From assembly GCA_902803685.1 (NCBI GenBank), contig CADCQR010000033.1, forward strand, positions 1 to 10,134: 10,134 nt of DNA, written 5' to 3'. Positions within the stretch are counted from its first letter, which is position 1; each line of letters begins with the position of its first letter. A program made the translations under genes and the position numbers. Below are positions 1 to 6,063 of this stretch, in pieces. A model generated the notes under the pieces. That model was not told where the DNA came from, made no database searches, and saw only the letters and a program-made list of their open reading frames with translations. Source of the DNA: an uncultured Erysipelotrichaceae bacterium. Its GTDB lineage: Bacteria; Bacillota_I; Bacilli_A; RF39; UBA660.

Positions 1-7
1 GAATCAT
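1..7 (-). CDS. 5' end of a minus-strand gene leaving the window
   Basis: Reading the minus strand, a strong Shine-Dalgarno GGAGGT (plus positions 15-20) is followed after 7 bases by an ATG at 7-5 and the next codon ATT, and then the window ends. Only two codons and one further base are visible, so the product cannot be identified. In B. subtilis the genes after ymfH include ymfI, ymfJ, ymfK, ymfM and pgsA, so one of these is possible, but that is inference from neighbourhood only. The gene would be transcribed separately from ymfH because a terminator lies between them. Confidence 0.45.
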
Positions 8-31
8 CGATGATACCTCCGTCACCTAAAA

Positions 32-39
32 AGTATAAC
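32..39 (-). promoter_or_regulatory. possible extended -10 promoter for the left-edge gene
   Basis: On the minus strand the sequence TGTTATACT has the form TG-N-TATACT, five of six matches to the -10 consensus with the TG extension. No good -35 is present at 17 bases. It sits directly after the T-tract of the preceding terminator and would give a leader of roughly 18 bases carrying the GGAGGT site. In such AT-rich DNA a chance match is possible. Confidence 0.35.
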
Positions 40-68
40 AAAAAAAGAAGAATATTTCTACTCTTCCT
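40..68 (-). terminator. intrinsic terminator after ymfH
   Basis: On the minus strand an 8-bp stem (arm GAAGAGTA at 66-59, arm TATTCTTC at 54-47, one G-U pair) closes a GAAA tetraloop (58-55) and is followed at once by seven T (46-40). The stem can grow by one G-U and one A-U pair outward. It is about 50 bases past the ymfH stop, so it ends the ymfF-ymfH transcription unit. Confidence 0.85.
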
Positions 69-114
69 AGTATTCTTAATAAAATATTTTCTATAAATAT
101 CCATATAATTACTA

Positions 115-1386
115 CTATTTGCTTGGATACATTATAATGCTGGCAATATTATTGAAGTCTATCTTCTTAATTAAATTCTCCAAGACTTCAAATTTCATAT
201 TTCTAACCCTATCTATTTTGTCATTAATAACTTCTTTAGTATATAGCATATCATCAAAGGCACTATATACCATAGCTTCAACATCATCAGTGCTCCTGAC
301 TTCATTAGCAATCCAAACTTTCTTTATTCTTTCAAATGTCTGTTCGTCTAAGTTAACTTCTTTTAATTCTTTTTTTATTTCATCCAATAAATCAAGTGGC
401 TTTTCACTTTCTGCCATGAGATACATAGTTTTAAATTCATCTGTTGTTTCCCAGTCACAAATCATACCCGACATTAATTTTTCTTCCATTACTCTTTCTT
501 TAAAAAGTGAAGCAGAACCAAACAAAATTGCCGACAACATTGACAAATATAATCCAAGATTAAATTTATCAGTCATTTCTAGATTTTCCTGTTTAATCTT
601 TAAAGCAAGTGCTACTTTAGGGACTTCAACATTAGCCTTAATTGTATCATCTCGTTTTCTAACACTTTCTTTTTCATAAATACGTTTTATTTCAGGATAA
701 TCAACATTTTCTTTTAATTCTAATTCTTCTATTATTGTTCTTATAGCCTCTTTAGGATTAAAATTACCAGCTATTACAATAAACATATTATTAGGACTAT
801 AGAAATTATTATAACAATCGTATAAATCTTCTTTAGTTATTCTATTAACGTCTTCTATTGAACCGCCTATATCAATTCTTCTTGGTAATTCGTGATAAAC
901 ATTTTGCCTAAGCTTCATTTCTAATTGAAAATCAGGCATATCATTGTACATTTTTAATTCTTGAGTTATAATTCCCTTTTCTTTTTCTACGTTTTCATTA
1001 GTATAATATGGGTTATTAACAAATTTAATTAGATATCGCAAGTTCTCATTAAAATTTTTTGTTCCATAACATATATACTGTGTATGATTATAAGTAGTAG
1101 AAGCGTTTGATCCTGTTCCACTCTTAGAAAAAAACGTAAAAGGATCCATTCCATCCGGTTCTTCAAACATTTTATGTTCTAAGAAATGAGCAACGCCAGT
1201 AGGAACAGTGATATAATCGTCGGCATCCTTAGGCTTAAAAGTAGTAATATCAGATCCAAATCTTGTAGCATACGTTATAAAATAGTTTTTCTTTTCTTCC
1301 ATTGGTATCAAAATTACTTCTAATCCATTTTCCAATGTTTCTCTGTAATATTCTAAATCTAGGCCTTTATACTCGTGCTTCCTCAT
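115..1386 (-). CDS. ymfH: M16 family zinc metallopeptidase, YmfH type (catalytic-motif subunit)
   Basis: Predicted M16 (insulinase/pitrilysin-like) protein of 423 residues. The inverted zinc motif HFLEH lies at residues 67-71, with the likely third ligand Glu143 in GIITQE, about 72 residues downstream as the family expects. The C-terminal half has the second M16 fold but lacks the usual Arg/Tyr pair: the matching stretch (about residues 288-313) reads VMEEKLMSGM. I chose ATG at 1386-1384. A GTG at 1395-1393 and an ATG at 1392-1390 are in frame, but both lie inside the sequence AGAAGGTGATG that looks like the ribosome binding site. The start overlaps the end of ymfF by 20 bases, so the two are translationally linked. 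No signal peptide or membrane segment is seen, so the protein is probably cytoplasmic. B. subtilis has the same spoIIIE, ymfF, ymfH order. The substrate is not known to me. Confidence 0.9.
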   Translation of the reverse strand: MRKHEYKGLDLEYYRETLENGLEVILIPMEEKKNYFITYATRFGSDITTFKPKDADDYITVPTGVAHFLEHKMFEEPDGMDPFTFFSKSGTGSNASTTYNHTQYICYGTKNFNENLRYLIKFVNNPYYTNENVEKEKGIITQELKMYNDMPDFQLEMKLRQNVYHELPRRIDIGGSIEDVNRITKEDLYDCYNNFYSPNNMFIVIAGNFNPKEAIRTIIEELELKENVDYPEIKRIYEKESVRKRDDTIKANVEVPKVALALKIKQENLEMTDKFNLGLYLSMLSAILFGSASLFKERVMEEKLMSGMICDWETTDEFKTMYLMAESEKPLDLLDEIKKELKEVNLDEQTFERIKKVWIANEVRSTDDVEAMVYSAFDDMLYTKEVINDKIDRVRNMKFEVLENLIKKIDFNNIASIIMYPSK

Positions 1387-2644
1387 CTTCATCACCTTCT
1401 AACGTAAATATAGTATCTATCTGAATCTTCTTTGCGACTTTTATTATTTCATTTTTAGTAACTTTTTCTATCATTTTTCTCTTTGTTTCAAGATCATCAG
1501 AACCTAAAAATGCAATCGACATATATAATTCAATAACTCCAGCAGGGTTCTCATCAATCTCATCAAAAGCAGTTTCAAAAAATTGCTTGGCTACTCTGAT
1601 GTCTTCATCTTCAAATTTTCCTCTTTGCATATCTTTTAATAACTTTTCAGCCAAAGATATAGTTTTTTTATAATTTTCCTTATTAATTCCTGTTTTTATT
1701 ACTAAAATATTGTCATGTTTTTTATAACTAGAATATATAGAATAACACAATGAATTCTTTTCTCTAACTATCTTAAATAATTTCGAATCTGTTCCGGCAC
1801 CAAAGATAACATTACATACTGGCATAACATATTCTTTCTCATATTCTGATAATTTATTAGTTCTACATACAATATTAATCATGGTTTGGTTAGCGTTAAT
1901 AGTCTCTTTAGCTAATAGTCTCTTTACTCTAGACTTTTTCTCTTCTAAGTAATAATCAAAGTTTCTTTTCTTCAATACTCTTAATTTAAAATACTTTTTG
2001 ATATCTTGAACAAACTTTGCCTCATCAATATCTCCAACTACAAAGACGTCTACTACATCTTTATTTAATATATCTTGATAGTAATCATATGCTTTCTTTC
2101 CATCTATTTTTTCTAAATCTTCAATGTAGCCCATCATTCTATATGATGATTGAGCATCACTATCAAATGATTCCATGGCTCTGACAAGACTATATGTACC
2201 AAGATTTTCTTTTAAGCCAGCAAGTTCTATTTTCTTCTTTGCTTTTATTATATCTAATTGTTTTTCCTTGAAATGATTTATCTCTATATCAGGATTAAAT
2301 ATTACTTCATTCAAGAATTCTAAAGCTTTGTTAAAATTACCTTCTTCAGTAAACTTGTCGTTTAGTACGTTCATCTTAAAGATCATATTTGTGTAATTTC
2401 CAACACGAATATTTTCTACACTAACTGTTGTAGCATATAAATCCTGTGATTTTATTGTCATTTTTCGTTTTGAATCATATTGCTTTGTAGACTGAACAAG
2501 TAGGGATGCCAAAATATTTCTCAATGTTATTTCTTCTTTTACTACTTTTCTTCTAAATATAACTCTAACTGTAATAGTTTTATATTTTTTTGTTTTTATT
2601 ATGTGTAAATTATAAGACCCCATGTCTTTTACTGTATAATCCAT
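1367..2644 (-). CDS. ymfF: M16 family peptidase-like protein, YmfF type (non-catalytic partner)
   Basis: M16-fold protein of 425 residues lacking the HxxEH zinc motif: the corresponding N-terminal stretch (about 41-62) reads LRNILASLLVQSTKQYDSKR with no His or Glu. It keeps a strong C-terminal M16 signature at 281-305, including GAGTDSKLF followed by VREKNSLCYS, with Arg294 and Tyr301 in the places used for substrate binding in M16 partner subunits. It precedes ymfH and overlaps it, so I infer a heterodimer in which YmfF supplies Arg/Tyr and YmfH the zinc site. The ATG at 2644 has an AGAGGTGAT ribosome binding site just upstream and an extended -10 promoter. No signal peptide is visible. This is the known pattern for YmfF, which follows spoIIIE/ftsK in Bacillus; the biological role is unclear. 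Confidence 0.88.
   Translation of the reverse strand: MDYTVKDMGSYNLHIIKTKKYKTITVRVIFRRKVVKEEITLRNILASLLVQSTKQYDSKRKMTIKSQDLYATTVSVENIRVGNYTNMIFKMNVLNDKFTEEGNFNKALEFLNEVIFNPDIEINHFKEKQLDIIKAKKKIELAGLKENLGTYSLVRAMESFDSDAQSSYRMMGYIEDLEKIDGKKAYDYYQDILNKDVVDVFVVGDIDEAKFVQDIKKYFKLRVLKKRNFDYYLEEKKSRVKRLLAKETINANQTMINIVCRTNKLSEYEKEYVMPVCNVIFGAGTDSKLFKIVREKNSLCYSIYSSYKKHDNILVIKTGINKENYKKTISLAEKLLKDMQRGKFEDEDIRVAKQFFETAFDEIDENPAGVIELYMSIAFLGSDDLETKRKMIEKVTKNEIIKVAKKIQIDTIFTLEGDEDEEARV
1391..1400 (-). promoter_or_regulatory. ymfH ribosome binding site that decides the start
   Basis: The minus strand reads AGAAGGTGAT, a long match to the anti-Shine-Dalgarno complement AAAGGAGGTGAT, ending 4 bases before ATG 1386-1384. 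Because the upstream GTG and first ATG are embedded in this match, the third candidate start is preferred. The site lies inside the last codons of ymfF. Confidence 0.65.
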
Positions 2645-2662
2645 GTCATCACCTCTATTTTT

Positions 2663-2671
2663 ATTATATCA
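2663..2671 (-). promoter_or_regulatory. extended -10 promoter for ymfF-ymfH
   Basis: The minus strand shows TGATATAAT, a perfect TATAAT with the TG extension, 18 bases before the 2644 start codon. The -35 region at 16-17 bases spacing is poor (TTATAA/CTTATA). The transcript would begin a few bases before the AGAGGTGAT ribosome binding site, giving a very short leader. A second TATAAT at 2715-2710 has no fitting -35. Confidence 0.55.
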
Positions 2672-2727
2672 AAATGTTGCAGAATTATAAGATTACTGCC
2701 TACTTTATTATTATACACTATTTAATT

Positions 2728-2749
2728 CTAATACGTATGCTTATATTAG
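2728..2749 (-). repeat. inverted repeat at the ftsK stop codon
   Basis: Arms CTAATA (2728-2733) and TATTAG (2744-2749) are perfect inverted repeats around a 10-base centre, and the ftsK TAA stop lies in one arm. On the minus strand no T-tract follows (AATTAAATAG), so this is at best a weak terminator or a 3'-end stabilising hairpin. Chance formation is possible. Confidence 0.35.
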
Positions 2750-5037
2750 TCCAGTTCTTCAGATGACTCCGTAGCATTACTCTCACTATCCTCTGCAAAA
2801 GAAACTAATACTGCTCTTGGTTTAGAATTTCCAGTTGGAGGACCAATTATCCCATTTTCCTCTAGTCTATCTATCATAGTAGCTGCTTTATTAAAGCCAA
2901 TTTTAAATTTTCTTTGAATTAAAGATGTTGAAGCCTGCTGCTTGCGAATAACAAATTCTACTATTTGATCATATAAATCTTCCCCAGCATCTCCTACCGG
3001 ACCATCATCATCGCTAGATTTTGAATTTGTATCTTGTGACTTAGAATCAAGATTTAGGAAGCCTTCATCAAATAAATCGCCTTCTTGTTGCTCTGAAGTA
3101 AACTTAATTAAACGCGCAATCTCTTCATCGCTTACAAATGAACCTTGAGTTCTAATAGGATTATTTTGGCCTATTGGTAAGTATAACATATCTCCTTTTC
3201 CCAATAATTTCTCTGCACCAATCTGATCCAAGATAGTTCGAGAATCAATTCCGGAACCAACTGCAAATGAAATACGCGATGGTATATTTGCTTTAATCAA
3301 ACCAGTAATAACTTCTGTAGATGGTCTCTGTGTTGCTACAATCAAGTGAATTCCAGCGGCACGAGCTTTTTGCGTAATTCTAAGAATAGAATCTTCAACT
3401 TCTTTTGCCGCAACCATCATCAAGTCTGATAACTCATCTATTATTATTACTAAATATGGCATTTTATCTAGCTTTTCATTTTCTTCTGCTGTCAAATTGT
3501 ATTTTTCTACGTATTCATTATATCCCTCGATATTTTTTGTTGTAGTATTACTAAACATCCTATAGCGTTTTTCCATTTCTGCAACACTTTTTTGTAAAGC
3601 AATATTAGCTTGTTTGGGATCTGTTACTACGGGGCACATTAAATGAGGTATTCCGTTGTATACACTCAATTCAACAACTTTAGGATCGACCATTATTAAT
3701 TTTACTTCGTCAGGTCTTGCTCGCATAAGAATTGAACATATGATACCGTTAACACATACTGATTTTCCTGAACCGGTTGTACCGGCAATTAATAAATGTG
3801 GCATTTTGTTGATAGCACAAGTTTGGATTTCTCCCATAATTGTTTTTCCGAGCGGAACCAATAACTTATTAGGAGATGTCTGAATTTCTCGGCTCGCCAT
3901 AATCTCATAAAATGATACAGAATTTGCTTTTTCATTGGCGAATTCAATTCCTACTGTTTTCTTACCAGGTATTGGCGCTTCTATTCTTACATCTTTTTTT
4001 GCTAAGGATAAAGCAATTTCTCTGTTAATTGAAATAATTTTATTTACTCTAGTACCGGAAGCCACCTCTAATTCATATTGAGAAACAGCAGGTCCTATAT
4101 GTACCTCAACTACTTTGGCAGTAATTCCAAAATCTCTTAATACTTGCTCTAAAGCCTTAATATTATCGGCAACCTGAGCATTATCACTTGAGTTGTCAAT
4201 TCTCTTCGGTTTATTTAAAAGGTCTAAAGATGGTAATCTATACATGGTATTAATTTGATTTTTTTCTTTAGGTTCTTCTAATTTTTCTTCTGACTCTACC
4301 GGTTTCTTCTTTAGCTCATCAATTGTCATTATCTTAACTTGTTCATTACTGTCATGGATGATTGGTTTCTTATCATCAAATGGTAATTTGTTATCATTAT
4401 GTTCAGTATTTTCATCACTACTTTTATCCTTAGAATTATCATTAACATTAACTTTATTTTTTATTACTGATAAATTATGTTTTATAAAATCAACAATTGA
4501 AAAAGAAGTAAACAAACAGATACCTATTACTACGAACACCCAAGATACTATTTGCATTCCAGTATAAGAAAATAATTTGGCAAAAACGGTTGCAAAAGCG
4601 CCACCAATAATTCCACCACCAACACCTAACCAATCTTTTAATGTACCAGATTCCATAATTTCATGAATTGCTAACATCAATTGGTTTATAGTATCTTGTA
4701 TGGTAGCCATCATATTAGATTTATTAACTAATACAAATTTTTCATGCATTAATACAAGTAATCCTAAAGTAGATAAATAAACACCAACCATTTTTCTAGA
4801 TGCAAAATCAGGCCACTCTTTTTTAAATAAGACATATATACCTATTAAAAGAATTACTACTAATAATGGTATATATAGCGAACCAACTAAAAATAAACTA
4901 AATGATGTTATCGCCCTACCTACAGGACCATATTTACCTAAGCCTAATATACCGGCCAAAATCAATAACACCCCATAGATTTGAATGTCTATTTCAAAAT
5001 TTTCTTTATCTTGTTTTTTCTTTTTCTTTTTTGCCAT
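2746..5037 (-). CDS. ftsK: FtsK/SpoIIIE family DNA translocase
   Basis: Septal ATP-driven DNA pump of 763 residues that moves chromosome DNA through the closing septum. Order of parts: a Lys-rich start (residues 3-8), an N-terminal membrane domain with about four or five segments (near 21-35, 45-71, 84-97, 139-155, 162-181), a short charged linker (about 190-290), and the motor. The motor carries Walker A GTTGSGKS at 419-426 and Walker B LVIIIDE at 529-535. The C-terminal winged-helix gamma domain (about 685-747) contains RKFKIGFNKAATMIDRLEEN and GIIGPP, typical of the DNA-orienting module that reads polar chromosome motifs. Length is close to B. subtilis SpoIIIE. The ATG at 5037 has GGAGT 6 bases upstream and a good promoter. 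ymfF and ymfH follow, as in Bacillus. Whether it also serves sporulation cannot be told from the sequence. Confidence 0.97.
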   Translation of the reverse strand: MAKKKKKKQDKENFEIDIQIYGVLLILAGILGLGKYGPVGRAITSFSLFLVGSLYIPLLVVILLIGIYVLFKKEWPDFASRKMVGVYLSTLGLLVLMHEKFVLVNKSNMMATIQDTINQLMLAIHEIMESGTLKDWLGVGGGIIGGAFATVFAKLFSYTGMQIVSWVFVVIGICLFTSFSIVDFIKHNLSVIKNKVNVNDNSKDKSSDENTEHNDNKLPFDDKKPIIHDSNEQVKIMTIDELKKKPVESEEKLEEPKEKNQINTMYRLPSLDLLNKPKRIDNSSDNAQVADNIKALEQVLRDFGITAKVVEVHIGPAVSQYELEVASGTRVNKIISINREIALSLAKKDVRIEAPIPGKKTVGIEFANEKANSVSFYEIMASREIQTSPNKLLVPLGKTIMGEIQTCAINKMPHLLIAGTTGSGKSVCVNGIICSILMRARPDEVKLIMVDPKVVELSVYNGIPHLMCPVVTDPKQANIALQKSVAEMEKRYRMFSNTTTKNIEGYNEYVEKYNLTAEENEKLDKMPYLVIIIDELSDLMMVAAKEVEDSILRITQKARAAGIHLIVATQRPSTEVITGLIKANIPSRISFAVGSGIDSRTILDQIGAEKLLGKGDMLYLPIGQNNPIRTQGSFVSDEEIARLIKFTSEQQEGDLFDEGFLNLDSKSQDTNSKSSDDDGPVGDAGEDLYDQIVEFVIRKQQASTSLIQRKFKIGFNKAATMIDRLEENGIIGPPTGNSKPRAVLVSFAEDSESNATESSEELD

Positions 5038-5073
5038 ATAGATACTCCATTCTTCAGATATACTATCAATTTT

Positions 5074-5102
5074 ATTATACTATTTAAATCCTGATAAGTA
5101 AA
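5074..5102 (-). promoter_or_regulatory. sigma-A type promoter for ftsK
   Basis: On the minus strand TTTACT (5102-5097, four of six to TTGACA) and a perfect TATAAT (5079-5074) are separated by exactly 17 bases. It lies between the efp terminator and the ftsK ribosome binding site, giving an expected leader near 30 bases. Confidence 0.65.
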
Positions 5103-5123
5103 TTGATGAATAATTAAATGCAC

Positions 5124-5145
5124 AAAAAAAGAGCATTACGCTCTT
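5124..5145 (-). terminator. intrinsic terminator containing the efp stop codon
   Basis: On the minus strand AAGAGC (5145-5140) pairs with GCTCTT (5134-5129) around the loop GTAAT, followed by five further T (5128-5124). The efp TAA stop (5138-5136) sits in the loop and the last sense codons form the first arm, so coding sequence and terminator are merged. Confidence 0.85.
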
Positions 5146-5693
5146 GAAACATACTTACCATCTGAAGTTGATACAATAATAGTTTCTCCTTCTTCGATAA
5201 ATAATGGAACTCTTACATTAAGACCAGTTTCGCATTCTGCATCTTTTAAAGCATTATTAGTAGTATTTCCTTTTACGGCTGGTTCCGTATGAGTTATTAC
5301 CAATTCAACCTTATCTGGTAAGTCCAATCCTAAAACTTCACCTTCGTATGATGTAATATATACTTCTAGATTTTCTTTTAAGAACTTAACTCCATTTCCA
5401 ATTTGAGAAGCCTGTAATTCTAACTGCTCATAAGATTCCATATTCATAAAATAATATACATCGTTCATTGTATATAAATATTGCATCAATTGCTTTTCAA
5501 TTCTTGCTGTTGCTACTTTGACACCAGCATTAAATGTTTGCTCAAATATTGCACCTGTTCTAAGATTCTTTAATTTGGCTTTAACAATAGCAGCACCTTT
5601 TCCTGGTTTAACATGTTGTGTCTCAAGTACTACATAAATTGCTCCATCATATTCAATTGTTATTCCATTTTTTAAATCATTTGTACTAATCAT
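5136..5693 (-). CDS. efp: translation elongation factor P
   Basis: EF-P of 185 residues, the same length as B. subtilis EF-P. It binds ribosomes stalled at polyproline stretches and promotes peptide bond formation. The N-terminal KOW-like domain (1-64) carries the tip loop HVKPGKGAA at 27-35, with Lys32 as the residue modified in B. subtilis EF-P. The two OB domains follow, with MQYLY (70-74), SYEQLEL and the C-terminal TSDGKYVSRA ending, both typical of the family. The ATG at 5693 is preceded by AAAGGAAG about 8-9 bases upstream. No convincing own promoter was found in the short gap after the rpmG terminator, so either a weak promoter or read-through from rpmG drives it. The modifying enzyme is not encoded in the window. 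Confidence 0.98.
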   Translation of the reverse strand: MISTNDLKNGITIEYDGAIYVVLETQHVKPGKGAAIVKAKLKNLRTGAIFEQTFNAGVKVATARIEKQLMQYLYTMNDVYYFMNMESYEQLELQASQIGNGVKFLKENLEVYITSYEGEVLGLDLPDKVELVITHTEPAVKGNTTNNALKDAECETGLNVRVPLFIEEGETIIVSTSDGKYVSRA

Positions 5694-5737
5694 TTTAACA
5701 CTTCCTTTTGCTATTTCATAGACCTTTATGGTATACG

Positions 5738-5762
5738 AAAAAATAAGTTGCTAGCTTATTTT
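5738..5762 (-). terminator. intrinsic terminator overlapping the rpmG stop codon
   Basis: On the minus strand AAAATAAG (5762-5755) pairs perfectly with CTTATTTT (5747-5740) around a 7-base loop, and the T-tract runs to 5738 (six T in a row, four of them in the stem). The rpmG TAA stop (5763-5761) extends into the first arm. The stem is AT-rich, so efficiency may be partial, which would let transcription continue into efp. Confidence 0.7.
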
Positions 5763-5925
5763 ACTTTTTCTCCTTGTGTGTAGTATGTTTTCTACATTTA
5801 GAACAATATTTACTTAACTCAAGACGTTCAGTTGTATTTCTTACATTCTTTTCTTTTCTATATGATTCATTGTTACATACTGTACATACCAAAGTTTTTT
5901 CTTGTCTATTTCCGACTTTTGCCAT
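5761..5925 (-). CDS. rpmG: 50S ribosomal protein L33 (zinc-binding form)
   Basis: Small basic ribosomal protein of 54 residues, a normal L33 length. It holds two CxxC pairs, CTVC at 14-17 and CSKC at 41-44, which form the zinc ribbon of the C+ type L33. The middle stretch SYRKEKNVRNTTERLELSKY and the Lys-rich tail HKEKK match the family. A longer in-frame ORF begins at 6048, but the ATG at 5925 is clearly the start: it gives the usual L33 N-terminus and has a strong GAGGAGG site 8 bases upstream. Because the cysteines are intact, it is not the zinc-independent paralogue usually induced on zinc limitation. It has its own extended -10 promoter and a terminator at its stop codon. Confidence 0.96.
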   Translation of the reverse strand: MAKVGNRQEKTLVCTVCNNESYRKEKNVRNTTERLELSKYCSKCRKHTTHKEKK

Positions 5926-5933
5926 TAATACCG

Positions 5934-5940
5934 CCTCCTC
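5934..5940 (-). promoter_or_regulatory. rpmG ribosome binding site
   Basis: The minus strand reads GAGGAGG, 8 bases before ATG 5925-5923. It rules out the longer in-frame start at 6048, whose extra 41 residues look unlike L33. Confidence 0.8.
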
Positions 5941-5952
5941 ACATCTAATGGT

Positions 5953-5961
5953 ATTATACCA
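5953..5961 (-). promoter_or_regulatory. extended -10 promoter for rpmG
   Basis: The minus strand shows TGGTATAAT, a perfect TATAAT with the TG extension. The -35 region is weak (TTGCGT at 16 bases spacing, three of six). The expected transcript start lies just before the GAGGAGG ribosome binding site. Confidence 0.6.
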
Positions 5962-5976
5962 AATTTTATTTAAAAC

Positions 5977-5998
5977 GCAAAAGATTTTTGCATCTTTT
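5977..5998 (-). other. two overlapping, mutually exclusive hairpins between pbpA and rpmG
   Basis: On the minus strand AAAAGAT (5998-5992) can pair with ATCTTTT (5985-5979). Alternatively GCAAAA (5991-5986) can pair with TTTTGC (5982-5977) around a 3-base loop. The arms overlap, so only one forms at a time. The second is followed by GTTTTAAAT, a poor T-tract, so it may act as a weak terminator for pbpA. The same bases also form the -35 area of the rpmG promoter. Confidence 0.4.
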
Positions 5999-6013
5999 AG
6001 AAACAACTTCTTT

Positions 6014-6042
6014 ATTCTATCATAACCGTTGCCTAAAAGCAA
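6014..6042 (-). promoter_or_regulatory. possible distal promoter upstream of rpmG
   Basis: On the minus strand TTGCTT (6042-6037) and TAGAAT (6019-6014, five of six) are 17 bases apart. It would give a leader of roughly 80 bases for rpmG that includes the alternative hairpins. The -35 matches only three of six positions, so this is tentative. Confidence 0.3.
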
Positions 6043-6063
6043 GTACAAACATCATATAATATC

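Noticed and set aside
119..679. Plus-strand open frame of 186 codons opposite ymfH
   Set aside because: It is antisense to a clear M16 gene, has a low-complexity Ser/Leu/Ile composition typical of a mirrored AT-rich gene, and no ribosome binding site stands out.
5014..5037. A-rich start of ftsK (Lys run) as a slippage or phase-variation tract
   Set aside because: The A runs are only 5-6 long and broken by G. A basic N-terminus is normal before the FtsK membrane domain.
5774..6025. Plus-strand open frame opposite rpmG
   Set aside because: It is a mirror of rpmG and its leader: the antisense of a confirmed ribosomal protein gene, without its own start signals.
5926..6048. N-terminal extension of rpmG from an upstream ATG
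   Set aside because: The extra 41 residues do not resemble L33, while the ATG at 5925 has a strong GAGGAGG site and gives a normal-length protein.
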